NCBI GenBank assembly: GCA_032622095.1
Contig: CP136069.1
Span: 124,361,950-124,425,949, forward strand
Direction of reading: 5' to 3'
From: Siphonodentalium dalli
Taxonomy: Eukaryota > Mollusca > Scaphopoda > Gadilida > Siphonodentaliidae
Length of the DNA stretch: 64,000 nucleotides
Shown: positions 24,701-36,593 of the stretch, one piece after another
How the letters are laid out: every line of letters starts with the position of its first letter
How positions within the stretch are numbered: position 1 is the first letter of the stretch
Notes under the pieces: model-generated
What the model was told of the DNA's origin: nothing
What the model saw: only the letters and a program-made list of their open reading frames with translations
Databases searched by the model: none
Program-made: the position numbers and the translations under genes

Positions 24701-25663
24701 AAGTTGTTTCTATTTCTTGTCATGAGGGGAGAACTAATGTGACCTGCTTTGGCTATCTATCTGGTTCCACGGTTACAACAAGAAATATGGAACCAAATAG
24801 CTCCTTTGTATTTCCCTTTTAGTTCATTAAATGCTTACTGTGAGTGCTTGTGGAAACAATGTCCCGCGACACCATGTGCATGCTATAAGCACGTCTGATG
24901 TGTCCTTTTTCCTGAATGTTCTATTAGTTCGTAAATACGTTTTACCTTTTAAAATTGATATCACATTGCTTCATCGAATAGACCCCGAAGATGTTCTGAT
25001 GTATGCATAAATATCGAATTATATTATTAAAATTATTGTTCCATACTTTGTTCCCCTATTTTGTGATATGAGCAATAAAGTTACCCCCGCCAGCAATAAA
25101 ATATTTGTGTCTATACATGACTCGAAACAGCCTAGGCATGTGCGCATTGGTATTTCAAAGGAATCCCGTTTGATTCAGTCTTCCACATATCATCTTAACC
25201 CCAAACGCGTGGACATATTGTAAATTTGATACTAAATTAGGACATTTAAGCTAGCCGTGTTCCCACACAAATCTTGAATTCAGGGGGGTTCTTTGAAGAA
25301 CCAAACTTATTATTATGGTTCTAGGTGGAACCAAAGCAGCGTGGAACTAAACTATTTGGTTCTATGATGGTATTTGGCTCTCCTGGAACCATCTTTTGTG
25401 CTGTTTTCTTAGATTGTACAAACGTTGTCGCGGTGGGACTCGCCCGCTAACCGAGTTACCGGTCGGGAGTAGATGGATATTGTCAGTATGCTAATCCTGA
25501 CTCGCCCTCTAGCTGCTCTGATTGCTTCCGCCTAATGTCCTATAGTTTCGTTTGGTCAGTCAATAGAAAGCAACCAGGCTTGTATATTTCCAAACACGTG
25601 TGGTTCTGCTGTCCGGAAACTAGTTTAGCAATCGATCGCGATTGAATTTATCGACTTATGATC

Positions 25664-25957
25664 TTAAAGACATATTATGTACAATACTTCAGTGAATAAA
25701 ACCGATAATTTAGTATCCAAACACTATCTTAACTGGAATAATGTATCAATCAACTAAGATTATCGAAAATCCCACGCCGCACCGGCTGTACCATTTCATA
25801 GAAGACAGCTATTTGAACTACGCACAAATATAAATATTTACTACTCTATTCGGGACGAATTATTGGGCACAAATGATAAACATCTCTCTCTCTCTCTCTT
25901 GTTATTCCGTTCTGAACAGCTCATACCATACCAGCGGAGTGTTTCACGTCACTTTAA
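25664..25957 (-). mobile_element. Family C TTAA-type element, copy C3
   Basis: From TTAAAGACATATTATGTACA to GTTTCACGTCACTTTAA, in reverse orientation to C1. It is the shortest copy (294 bp) and the most diverged; it holds a (CT)n run at 25882-25899. Confidence 0.6.
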
Positions 25958-26107
25958 TCAAATTGATGAATAATTATTATTTTCAGAAGTGGGCGTCATT
26001 TGACTCCATAATATTTGGGGAATGTTATGTCACTTAAAAATTAGTCCTTTGAGAAATGTTGAATTTATACCTTTCATTGTTGGACAAGGCATTACATACT
26101 GGACTCT

Positions 26108-27030
26108 TTATTATCCCCCGCCAAATGAAATTTGTGGGGGATATAGGAATGGGTTCCGTCCGTCCGTCCCTAATTTGTAAGAGTCATAACTTGAACAAAT
26201 GTCAACGGATTTCAAAGATGTGTCGTATATGAGTTCAACTGACCATTACCTAGAGTTCGCAAGCCAGGTCCGGCCGGATATTTTTACCGGAGTTATTGGA
26301 TTTTGTTTATTATTTTTGTCGAATTTACCAAATAGCAAATAGACGACGTCACAGGGATCATTTCCACAAATATCAACGGATTTCAAAGATATTTGGTATA
26401 TGAGTTCACTTGACCAGTATCTAGAACGAGTTCGCAAACCAGGTCCGGCCGGATATTTTAAGCGAACCTATTGGACTTTGTTTATTTTTTGTGTGCAAAT
26501 GGACGACTTCACAGGGCTCATTTCCACAAATGTCAACGGATTTCAAAGATTTTTGGTATATGAGTTCATATGACCATTACCTAGAACGAGTTCGCAAACC
26601 AGGTCCGGCCGGATATTTTCATCGGAATTATTGGACTGTTTATTTTTTTGTGTGCAAATGAACCACGTCACATGGCTCATTTCCACAAATGTCAACGGAT
26701 TTCAAAGATGTTTGGTATACAACTTCACATGACCAGTATCTAGAACGAGTTCGCAAACCAGGTCCGGCCGGATATTTTTAGCAGAGTTATTGGACTTTGT
26801 TTATTGTTTTTGGTGCAAATGGACGAAGTCACATGGCTATTTTAAACAAATGTCAACGGATTTAAAAGATTATTGGTATATTCGTTCCCATGACCAGTAC
26901 CTAACATGAGTTCGCAAGCCAGGCTTTTTGACAAAATCCCACCTCGTGTTTAGCACATACTGAGAACGCAAACATTATTGAGAATGCACTTCCCCAACCG
27001 CACAATTCGGCGGGGGATACCACCGTCTGC
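26108..27030 (+). mobile_element. Tandem-core element resembling pearl/Helentron elements
   Basis: Five core units of about 160 bp: TCAACGGATTT recurs near 26202, 26373, 26533, 26692 and 26853. Each unit has GAGTTCGCAARCCAGG and (in four) TCCGGCCGGATATTTT, the latter a 12-bp palindrome. Upstream is a subterminal hairpin, TATCCCCCGCC…GTGGGGGATA, then GTCCGTCCGTCC. Downstream lies TTCGGCGGGGGATACCACCG, inverted to the start. This layout (conserved flanks with a 160-bp core array) is like that described for pearl elements of bivalves, which belong with non-autonomous Helitron/Helentron elements. No Rep/helicase frame. Confidence 0.6.
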
Positions 27031-27035
27031 GACTG

Positions 27036-27802
27036 CTTGTTACATTTCGAATTGGAAACCATGTTATTACATTTATTACATATATCATTGGAAAACAATC
27101 GGTTCATAATGGAATGATTTAATTCTGAATTAAGCCCATGGTGAGATAATACCAGTTATTCCGTTGAATGGCACCGACCGCAGTGAAAACACACTAAACT
27201 CCAAACGGTCATGTGGAATTATTAAGATTACTTTTGTTTGATATCAAGTAAAATTTAGTAACAATCAAGCCACGATGTTTACCAGACCTTACTAATATTG
27301 GGTAACATTTTACATTATGCATTTTAGAGTGTAGAAATACTTAAGACGAACAAAACCGACATATATTCCGAGTGAACCACGCGACTAGTAACTGCATTAA
27401 TAATTCCTGGTTATCTCGTCAACGCACGTTCACAATGGAATCGACATTGTGCTCTCATCCTTTGTTAATCAAACACACGCCATCACCTGCGCACAAAGTA
27501 CAATGAATAATGTATTCGCCATCACCACCTATGTGGATTAAAGTCACTTGGCGGTTTGTGGCATCATGTTAATCTTAACTAGCTGAAACAGGCTCCTTCT
27601 ATTCGTCGTCGGAGGGTCCCGCGGCCCCTGCACGGAGAGACCGCCCTTCGTGCTAGGGGTCCTTCAGCGGCCCCTTTTGCGAGCTTCACGTTTAAACATT
27701 TTTATTAAAAAAGTTTAATTATATTCTGTTGTTCTTCTAATTAACTTCTTTTTTTTTTAAGTTTAATTTACATTCTTTTTAAAATTACAATTTTGAAAAA
27801 CT
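27036..27802. other. Intron sequence, no gene seen
   Basis: CAGTTATTCCGTTGAATGGC… at about 27155 resembles stretches at 17130 and 56515, a weak dispersed repeat. A GC-richer stretch at 27595-27690 resembles 30430-30510. Nothing codes. Confidence 0.3.
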
Positions 27803-28308
27803 AACGCCGTTATAACATCCACCGGGATACCACGAGTAACCACACCGTTATAACACCCACCGGGATACCACGAGTAACCACACCGTTATAACATCCACCG
27901 GGATACCACGAGTAACCACACCGTTATAACATCCACCGGGATACCACGAGTAACCACACCCCGTTATAACATCCACCGGGATACCACGAGTAACCACACC
28001 GTTATAACATCCACCGGGATACCACGAGTAGCCACACCGTTATAACATCCACCGGGATACCACGGGTAACCACACCGTTATAACATCCACCGGGATACCA
28101 CGAGTAACCACACCCCGTTATAACATCCACCGGGATACCACGAGTAACCACACCGTTATAACATCCACCGGGATACCACGAGTAACCACACCGTTATAAC
28201 ATCCACCGGGATACCACGAGTAACCACACCGTTATAACATCCACCGGGATACCACGAGTAACCACGCCGTTATAACATCCACCGGGATACCACGAGTAAC
28301 CACACCAG
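27803..28308. repeat. 38-bp minisatellite, 13 units
   Basis: The unit CCGTTATAACATCCACCGGG followed by ATACCACGAGTAACCACA repeats about 13 times. Most are 38 bp; two are 40 bp with an extra CC. Only a handful of point changes are seen, so it is young or kept uniform. There are no unique spacers, so it is not a CRISPR array. It directly joins the LINE remnant that follows. Confidence 0.95.
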
Positions 28309-28309
28309 A

Positions 28310-29340
28310 TTTTGATAAAAATCGGTTCAGGGGTCCGGTCGAAAATGTAAGATTATTCTGAACCTCAAAAAGTCAATTCTAACATATATGGTTTATGGCG
28401 AAACAGGTAGATACCCCATAGAAGTTACATTCAAAAATAGATTGCTAAAATTCTGGTTTTCGCTTGTCACAAATACACATGGCAAAATGTCAAAATCGCT
28501 CTACACATTGCTGTATAATCATTACACAAATGGGATATTCTTTTCACCGTGGATTTACGCAGTTAAAGGAATAATTGATTGTTGCGGGGTGTCTCATGTC
28601 TGGGCGAACCAATATTCACTCATCAACACGATGTGCATTCTCAAGGATGTCACAAACATTTTAAAAGATCAGTTTATACAAGGGTGGCAAATCGATATAT
28701 CACTTTCCAGAAAGGGCATGTTTTATTCCTTGATTAAGACAGAATTCACTTTCGAAAACTACCTAAATTCTAGTAATCAAAATAACGTAGGCCTATTCAC
28801 TTTGGCTCGATTCAGAACCAGAAATCATAAACTGCCAGTAGAATCGGGAAGTTGGAACAACGTTCCGAGAGAGCAGCGTGTATGTACCTTGTGTAATCTG
28901 AATGCAATCGGCGACGAAATACACTACCTGATTGATTGCCCAATCTTCTCCGATTTGAGGGAATCATTATTTCCTGTCTTTTCGAAAAGTACATACAGTC
29001 TTGGTAAATTGAAAATGCCTTTAAGGAGCACACGACCATCTGTTTTAAAGAAAACGTGCAAAATGATCAAAGAGATTCAAATTTCCGTAGCTACCAGTTC
29101 TCCAGGTCAAATCAGGTAGCTCCCACCTCACAGGGCGACAGCCTGTAAACTGCCATAACACATTTTCTATTCTTATTTGTCAAACCCCGTGTCACGTCCT
29201 GATGGCAACATTAACTTGAATATGATTAATTAACTAATTACGTTAACCATCGTCCATCCGCACTTGACACGGGGTAGGTATTGTTTTATGTATTCCGTTG
29301 TCTCCGTACCATGTACATTGGCTGGGATAATAAATAGACA
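28310..29340 (+). mobile_element. 5'-truncated non-LTR retrotransposon (LINE), ORF2 C-terminal end and 3' UTR
   Basis: Only the last part of an ORF2 survives, followed by about 220 bp of 3' UTR ending ATAATAAATAGACA. The 5' end is cut at the minisatellite, the normal result of incomplete reverse transcription or later rearrangement. The orientation is opposite to the host gene. Confidence 0.75.
28388..29119 (+). pseudogene. LINE ORF2 C-terminal fragment (243 codons)
   Basis: Fragment of the reverse-transcriptase/endonuclease protein of a CR1-like or related LINE. The in-frame sequence before the first ATG also reads as protein (…LNLKKSILTY), so the ATG is not a true start. Residues 2-10 (VYGETGRYP) and 139-152 (LARFRTRNHKLPVE) are widely shared by the region after the RT domain. 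A CCHC-type zinc-binding pattern follows: C166, C169, H179, C184, within CTLCN…GDEIHYLIDCP, then Arg191. The frame runs without a stop to 29119, so this tail is fairly young, but the RT and endonuclease domains are absent, so it cannot mobilise. Confidence 0.8.
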
Positions 29341-29489
29341 ATAGTTAACTGTCATAAGCGACGAACGAAGTTTCTCCTCGAGTGAGATGCGCAGGATTAT
29401 TTTTCAGGAGGCGTTAGCCGAGTGAAAAATAATCCTCGCATCTCACGTGAGGAGAAACTTCGTTCCTCGCTGATGACAGTTAACTATTG
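29339..29489. repeat. Long palindrome at the LINE 3' end
   Basis: CAATAGTTAACTGTCAT… pairs with …ATGACAGTTAACTATTG across about 65-bp arms, including CGAAGTTTCTCCTC/GAGGAGAAACTTCG and GAGATGCG/CGCATCTCA. The loop is short, near 29405-29425. It begins exactly where the LINE tail ends. Confidence 0.75.
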
Positions 29490-31440
29490 TGTTTATTATA
29501 TTTTCCACAACAGTTTGTCACGACACAACTCTAATAAAATGCATTGAGAAGATGTTCCGATTCTGAATATTGACCTAAATGTTTCCGTTAAATTACGCGC
29601 AATGATAAGATAACAACCCAAATAAGGTAAATCGATTACGTCACTCATTCATAATTTTTTTACTATAGCCGCGCGCGCCATAGTATTTTACCACGTATAG
29701 GGAACGTGACGTCATTTCATTGACTGATTTCTCCTATTGCCACCAACTTCAAAGGGGATTTTTCGGAGGAATTTTTCAAACAAACAACACACTTTATTGA
29801 TTAAATTAGTAACTGTTTGGAATGTCATTGTGTGGATAAGCGTTCCTAGTTCTATGAGATATCACTGCTCACTTTCATTTGGAATATGCACTGGAATATC
29901 AGTGGAATTTGAAGTGGAACTGCTTGAAGATACTGAAGTGGATCTCAACACTGTTTTCATTTTCTTGGTGCGAATGCACTTGTGGGAACAATTGTTTATC
30001 ACGATTTCGATCTTTGGATTCCGAAGTGTAGCGTAACCAAATGTTTCCCAGTTGGTGTTGATCCTGCAAATTCACTGAGCTGGAATTTGATGTCGATAAC
30101 ACATTGGTGGTCTGTGTTTTTGGTGATGTATTTTGTGTTATCTGACTATGCACTGGAACTGAGACAATTATTTTGGTGTAAGGGGAGTAACCCAAAAAAC
30201 GTGCACTTCGAATTACGTAATTCGGAACGTGCGAGGTTGGGATAAATAGTCCGTCATCGCTGGGAGTAGGATAAACCTCTGGCAGTAGGATAACATCGTG
30301 GCACTTCCGGGAGTGGGGATACGATTATTATTTTGGCAGAAAAAGTTACTGAAAATATAATAAAGTTTATTTCATTTATTTCAAAATGCGCGAACAGACA
30401 GACAATGCATTCATATCCTACTCTTGTATATATATAGACTAGCTTCGGGAGCCTCTATTCAGCGTCGGATGAGGCTGTGGCCCATGTGTGCGCTTCGGGC
30501 ACATTTTATCGGTTATATATTTGGATTAAACAAAATAAAAAATAAAAATTTAATTAAAAAAAATAAAAATTTATTTACTTAATAAAAAAAAATCATATCA
30601 AAATTATAATTTTTGTTTTATTTAACATCTAACATTCGAAATAATTATGTTCATACATTCAACCGTCTCTAGACTTCTTTAATCCCACCATTGTTACTTG
30701 ACAATAAACCACTACTCAGCATCTACCATTCAGCCTTATGACAGACAAAGGATTCAACAGTGTTAATCCTTATTGCTGTTTCATTGCATTTGGTGGCCCG
30801 TTGTTCGATAGTGAACTGACATAGGTGCATTTTGTTACCAATTAAGCTGTATAACCTAATCAATTAACAGATGATCACACTATAAATTTGATTCTCATGT
30901 CGCTCCAGTTACAAAATCAAATTGGATTTTTTTTTTTAACTTTGGCCATTTTAGAAAATAATTGGGCTATGACAGCGTGAACCCTGCTGAGTCACCGAGT
31001 TATCTCGCTCTATACCGGAGATGTCCAGTTTCTCACCTTCGATACTCCAACTGCACTTTTGACACGCGTATATACCGTAGAACAAATTTCCATTCCCATA
31101 GCTGCCTGCACTGACTTGTGGTAACATTTCCAGAGGAAATTTCCATTGTGTCTATATTGTACTGAACATTCCAAACTATTTGTTTTCAGATACATGTTTG
31201 TGTGACATGTCCAACTGTCGAACATGTTGTTCAAAATTATGGACAAGGCGTCACTATGTGTTGACAAAAAATATTGTTGTTCACCGAGTTACTTAAACAA
31301 TTTTTTTTCACCGAGGTACTCCCTTACCATTATAGTTTTCAATTGTTGAATGATTTTTACCAAAGATTTTTTTTCAGAAAATCAACCTCCTAAAAACACC
31401 ATCTTTTTTCGGTGACGTGTGTTCGGCAACCTTTTATTCG
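29490..31440. other. Intron sequence, no convincing gene
   Basis: At 29640-29715 a CG-rich core with ACTATAGCCG…CCATAGT and TTACGTCA…TGACGTCA is nearly symmetrical. At 29830-30150 overlapping frames on both strands arise from GGAAT/TGGAA-type short repeats. 30520-30620 is A/T-rich low complexity. Confidence 0.3.
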
Positions 31441-31444
31441 GTCA

Positions 31445-31873
31445 TCATTTGGCCTGATTTGAACTTTTAACACTAACAAGCTTGTCAAAATTTGGCCCGA
31501 TTTGCGCAATGTCATAATGTAACCAGCTGCTTAAATTGCTAGTTGCGATTGGTACGCCTGGGAAAGAGTGCTGAAACGGGGACATATCCCAGCAGCGGCC
31601 TACGGAAGATAAGTGCTTCTCATGGGGGTTCAATTGATCTTCGAAGCCGAGATTTAAAACAAAAAGGTAGCGTAAACCAGCAAAACGGAGGAAACAGCGG
31701 GCGTTGATGTCTGCGAACGACTCCGTGGAAGGAGTTCGATTTACGCGGCGTGAAACGATGCATAGCGAGAAGCACGTGACCTTGGTGCGCATTTTTATTG
31801 GTTGCGTCTTTTGGTCTCGTTGTGGCTTTCTCTTATTGGGAAATGCATCTTGGGATTCAGCTCGCGGAGTCAA
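31445..31873 (-). CDS. Unrecognised 142-codon open frame
   Basis: The longest open frame in the central intron apart from the LINE remnant. The stretch is richer in G+C than its surroundings and the frame has no stop for 429 bases. The product (MTPRAESQDAF…) is basic in its first third; no signal peptide, membrane segment or known motif is evident. On the minus strand an inverted CCAAT-like ATTGGTTGCG and a CACGTGACC E-box lie in the region around 31768-31810, which could equally mean a promoter-like or CpG-rich repeat. I cannot assign a function and think a chance frame in an old repeat is as likely as a gene. Confidence 0.2.
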   Translation of the reverse strand: MTPRAESQDAFPNKRKPQRDQKTQPIKMRTKVTCFSLCIVSRRVNRTPSTESFADINARCFLRFAGLRYLFVLNLGFEDQLNPHEKHLSSVGRCWDMSPFQHSFPGVPIATSNLSSWLHYDIAQIGPNFDKLVSVKSSNQAK

Positions 31874-32089
31874 ACATAGTTAATATAACATGGAGAAAAA
31901 TGTCGTTCCCGTTGCGAATATGAAGGTGAGAATATGAAAGTACACATATGGCAGAAGGCCACTCCATACAATAATCCAGGCTTAGATCTAATCACATTGC
32001 GCTCAAAAACAGAAGTGAGGATAATTATATCTTAATAAAGTAGAGTTTTATCTAACACTTTGTGTGTATAAATGGTTTCATGAAAATTG

Positions 32090-32530
32090 GTCTGACTGCA
32101 TCTTTGAACATGTATTATTCATATATGGCTAAATATCGCTACGTTTGAACAGTTCCTGAGGGTACGTTCATGAATAGACGTAACCTGATAAGTTTTCACG
32201 GTATTTTTTGCAGGAATTTCGTCATAGACAGCCATTTGGTGCACGGCAACATGCATATTCAATGCATTTTTACCAAAGCTAGCGACATGACAAGTAAAAT
32301 TACTGTAGTTCCACATGAAAAGCGCGGTTCTACTAATATTTTCATTCAAATACCCATGATTCTTGCAAAATAACTGCATGCTATTTTCGGCAAATTTCGG
32401 TAGCATCGCTATACGTAGTACTTCAGGGTTTTTACTTCTCACATGGTTAGCTATGGAACAGGCGCATTGTAAGTAGTTTTGCGTTCGTTTTGTTGCACAT
32501 GATATCCTTCTGTATCTAAATGCCTGCAAA
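32090..32530. repeat. Dispersed repeat R, copy 1
   Basis: Matches 44085-44465 over about 350 bp in the same order: TTTTCACGGT, TTTTGCAGGNATTTCGTCATAG, TGCATAT, TTTACCAAA, GACATGA.AAGTAAA, TAACTGCATGCTAT, GGCAAATT. Open frames exist on both strands here (minus 32119-32529, 136 codons; plus 32170-32373). The second copy has stops in the corresponding plus frame and a shift in the minus frame. It could be a remnant of a coding element, but no family is recognised. Confidence 0.5.
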
Positions 32531-32571
32531 TAATGCCAGGCAAAGTGTGTAAATAAACGTACCTTAAGTCC

Positions 32572-32832
32572 TTAACCCTTCCACGACTGGAGCTTCCTTA
32601 AATATTGCGAAAAACCCTGTGCCAATGCATTCTCTTATATATGCGAGTATCGATCCCGTAGGGAGCCTCTCATATATGACCAAATCCATGGCCTAACACT
32701 ATTTACCTTGTAATCCAGTGCATTCTTTTATATATGCTATGCTTCCCATGGTAGACTCGCATATATATGAGAATGCACTGGAAGATTATCTCAAATGCTG
32801 CATCAGCGCCGCTCCCGCCATGAAAGGGTTAA
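32572..32832. mobile_element. Family B TTAA-type MITE, copy B2 (261 bp)
   Basis: Bounded by TTAACCCTTCCACGACTGGA and GCCATGAAAGGGTTAA. It contains CCCTGTGCCAATGCATTCTC, TATATGCGAGT, TAGGGAGCCTC and the facing ATATATGAGAATGCACTGG arms. Full-length relative to B1. Confidence 0.75.
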
Positions 32833-35598
32833 GACCGAGTATAGACAAGTCAGGGTTGTGTCCACATGTAGGGGCCTGTAACGTGCTCCGCTTCTCGGTA
32901 TATTATAGTACTATTAACGAGAAGCAGGCGCGTATATACATGTAGTGTCGGCGTATAGAGGCAGTACACAAGGGGCTGGTAGAGAATCGCTTTACAGGCC
33001 CCTGTGGTTGTGTCAGAATTAATTTAGAATAATAATACGCGAACGCGTGAGATGCTAGAAACAAGCGTTGTTATAGCATACAAGTGATATGTTGTGTGAT
33101 TCGTCATTGATGACTTGCTGTGTCCTCTGTTTCCGTATAGATCGTATCCTATTTCAAACGGATAGTGCCTTTTGTTTGGAACCCGGTAATCGTGTTTGAG
33201 ATAATGCAAATAAATTCCACATTGATATGCCATCGATCAGAGGGGAGATAACTCGATTTGTTTGTAATCACGCGACGCTCTAATTAATTATCACTACTTA
33301 ATAAGTGAACTGTTGCTGACTTGTTGGCAATATCTAAAAAATAGTGTCTAGTCAACGTACACAACCAGCTATAATCAAATAGTCTATTCATCTCAATTCA
33401 GTATTGTCGCGCCTATGTGGTTGCTGGTTTGCATATACACGTATGACAGCAACTATACATGTAAGTCTAACCCTGGCCTATCATGAACTAAGGTAGCAAT
33501 ACACAATTTCCAGCAATTTTTCCAAACGTGGGACAGGGTACTGTATATCAAATCTATGCTGATCATTATATCCTTGGAATAAGCCCCATGAATCTTCTTT
33601 TTTTTCATTTTAGTCGGGATATGGTTATGGTTGGCATAAACAATTGTCTGTATTTATGTATGCCCGTACTGAGTTATGCTCCGTGATTTGCACACACATG
33701 CAACGCCAAGTTTAAATGAACTTGACCATTTTCAACCCAAAGTAGACAACGACCACGAGCTATTATAGAACTGAGAAATATTTGAAATAGAAAAATCTAT
33801 CGTAGCACATTCAAAATATTGTCTGGCAAGCACAGATGACCCAGTTCAAGGGAGACCAATTGTGCTAATTTACTATAGCCAAACACACGGAGTTGGACTT
33901 CATAGAATATGAAAATCATGTTACGCGTCCAAATTTCTTATTTTTTGTGAACGTTCACATTTGTGAACTAATTAAACCACAAAACCAGTAATGCCACATA
34001 TAAAGATGCATACTATGAATTAACGCTCCCAAATTCCTATTTCTTTGGCTTCGGTGGTAACAAATATTGTATTCGATTCGAGGAATCCACCTATCAATGC
34101 TCGGAGTGATCAGATATCGATTTTTGTAATTTTTAATTTCCCAAGATATGTCATTTTTGGCGGCCTGGCAAATATTCATCAAGCTGACGGTATCTGGCCA
34201 AATTGCGGATGAAGATGAATAACTCTAAAAGCAAGTGGTTTTGGTGTTAGACATTTGACAATCCGGCCAAATTTCGTTGAACAAAATGTTGATAAAAAAC
34301 ACGTTTTGGGCTACTTGATACAATTAGATACAATAGTTGACTGTGGTTAGCATTATTTCTGGGAAATTAATCGATTCTGATAACTGAAGCGGCATTTCAA
34401 ATAATGTTGTTGTTGTTGTTGTTGTTGGGATATGATGATATGGGGATCATCGAATCGGATTGAGTACCTTTAACACAGGCTATGCTCGCTGTTATGACCC
34501 CCATATACTTATTCTCCTATTTTAAGACGTCCTACAACCGTCGAATGCGTATGTAGCCAACTAAAATAAAGGTCATATTTTGGACACAGGGAGCATCGCA
34601 CACAGTTGGATCATTATATAAATCTATCTGGCCTAAATTGCCGAGGTAGCTAGATACATATAGTCCTCTGTAAAATAATATAATACACATTATAGTATCT
34701 GCTCATTATTGCCAACATTATTGCTAATATATATGAATGGACGGAATATTCATTCCTCTGAAATAATTATTACAAGCAAAATCCACAAATGTTTGCATTC
34801 CATGTTTTACAAAAACGAATGTATACATGGGCATAATGCGAGAATTATTCTCATATTCAAGATATCGATATATAAACATAATTATCTTTTCTTCTCGTGT
34901 AGCCCATACGCTTTTAAGGAAATCCACAAGATGTGAGAGAGGCCAGCAACTTAGTGTGTATGTTATCTCAATTAGTGATACCTGCTGTTGTCATTCGTAG
35001 TGTATTATCTATACTTGTAGATGGGTGTTAGTAAGAGGCTGCTGCACCCCCCCCCCCCCCCCAATACAATTTCTCATTATCTAAAAGCTTGTTATTACAT
35101 CATATTTTGATAAATAATTATGTTTAAACCAAAAACAAACCCTGAGAATTGCACATATTGAACGTAGTCTTACCAAGCCACCGAACTTAATACTAAATTT
35201 AACCACAACAGACACTTAACCCTGGCCTGTTCTTCCCAACGGACCTCTTCCACGGTAAATCCAAAGTTTGTATCAATAACCAAAATATATGTAATGGAGA
35301 AAAGTCAATACGATAATAAAATATTCATTCTTATCAATTTCTTGATGACTTTCAACGGATTGAATAAACAAGGCGGAAAAATATGTTCAATGCTCGGTTA
35401 AAACAAACTGGAGCTGGGGGAGAAACCAATGTACCATAGAGCAGGCGTGGTGAGGATGATTTTCGTCGTACCAAAATTGTAAATACATGTGTGAGACATG
35501 CCCACACAATCTGAACGAACGTGTACTGTGCATACGCGTGTAGACGCTGATATCGGATGTATAACTGTCGCTAGAAATAGCACCACTTGTCAATTGAG
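32833..35598. other. Intron sequence, no gene seen
   Basis: Contains a (GTT)n run at 34405-34428, a long C run near 35047-35062, and a 40-bp stretch at 34020-34060 (TTAACGCTCCCAAATTCCTA…) repeated at 60922-60960. Short minus-strand frames at 33024, 33955 and 34724 lack motifs. A small inverted repeat (GTAGGGGCCTGTAACGTGCT… and TACAGGCCCCTGTGG) brackets 32868-33007. Confidence 0.35.
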
Positions 35599-36126
35599 TT
35601 AAAGATACGGGCGGTGATGGCGGTGGGTATGCTGTTAAAATATTCAGCTCCGTCAAAAACCGCCATAAACAGAAAGAATAGTAAAATATAGACTTACATT
35701 GTTCTTATACCAATCAGAAAGAGCGCATAAACAGTATGTTATTGTCAATTTTTTCCCTTTGTTATGTAAACAAAAGCAAAAAAACATTACGTTACCTGGC
35801 TTTTGTTTAGATCCGGATATGGTAAATATAAAGAGCGTTATTTGTTACTGTTTTCCTGATATGGAAATAATAAAGAGCGTTTATATCATTTGTGTGTGAT
35901 TAACCAATAGAATAGTGCTGTGTTATGTAAACAGAAGCACAACTCATGTAACACGAGCAGGTTCTTGTTTACGTACACCATCGTACGTCTTGACGACAGT
36001 ATACTATTTACGCGCTGATTATGTTTGGCATATGAACAAAACTATATATATTTTAATATTCCTTCTGTTGATGGAGATTTGAACAAATATGAATATTTCT
36101 GCAACGAACGCCGCACGTGCCTTTAA
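35599..36126 (-). mobile_element. Family D TTAA-type MITE, copy D3 (528 bp)
   Basis: TTAAAGATACGGGCGGTGAT at the left and …GCCGCACGTGCCTTTAA at the right show it lies in reverse relative to D1. Nearly full colinearity with D1, including AAGAGCGTTATTTGTTACTG and AATCACACACAAATGATATA in complement. Both edges carry TTAA. Confidence 0.8.
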
Positions 36127-36337
36127 GCACACTTGTTTCATTCTGAACCCAGATAATGTTACATTGACGATTATAACGCATATATGTTTCAGACAGGCGA
36201 ACAGTTCAAATGCTGTGCGCTCGAGTTGAATGACGCATATTCTTAAGTCGATGATTCTCGTGAAGACTGTTCACTCCTGCTGAATGGAACTATTTGTTAC
36301 TGCGGAATGCGCATCGCGAATCACTGTGTCAAATTGA

Positions 36338-36593
36338 CCTTTGCGACGAGCGATCGCGTATTGGAGACAGAGTCCTGTAGTCCGTGTAATCGGCGCATTA
36401 ATTGGGTTCGATTTCCCATACACGGATCCATGGCACCGTCCCACGATCTCGTATCCATTAATACGCCACATTGTGCAACTTAATTGTCCGTCGGGATTTG
36501 TTTCTTGTTCGTATCCAAATCGCGAAATCGGAAACGGATCAGAGGCTGCACGCCTATTGGAAATATCGGCACTTCAATATGAGTCGCATTGTG
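36338..36593 (+). other. Weak exon-like open frame
   Basis: The plus frame is open from 36338 past 36593 and includes a Cys-containing stretch (LNCPSGFVSCSYPNREIG… QYESHCVT) that ends just before GTGAGT, a good donor. Codon use looks more protein-like than nearby frames. A convincing acceptor upstream is missing, and I recognise no family. GGGTTCGATTTCCC at about 36403 gives a B-box-like look but no tRNA folds. It lies inside the receptor intron on the opposite strand. Confidence 0.2.

Noticed and set aside
24392..24742. Overlapping 95-116 codon frames on both strands
   Set aside because: They arise from the AAGAACCAA repeat and the SINE head; no independent coding signal.
27803..28308. Regular direct repeats that look like a CRISPR array
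   Set aside because: Units are back to back with no unique spacers and lie in a eukaryotic intron next to a LINE; it is a minisatellite.
29737..30245. Overlapping 87-99 codon frames on both strands
   Set aside because: They come from short GGAAT/TGGAA repeats and show no motif on either strand.
36385..36425. B-box-like GGGTTCGATTTCCC as a tRNA gene
   Set aside because: The T stem is mismatched when numbered as a tRNA and no D or anticodon arm can be folded upstream.
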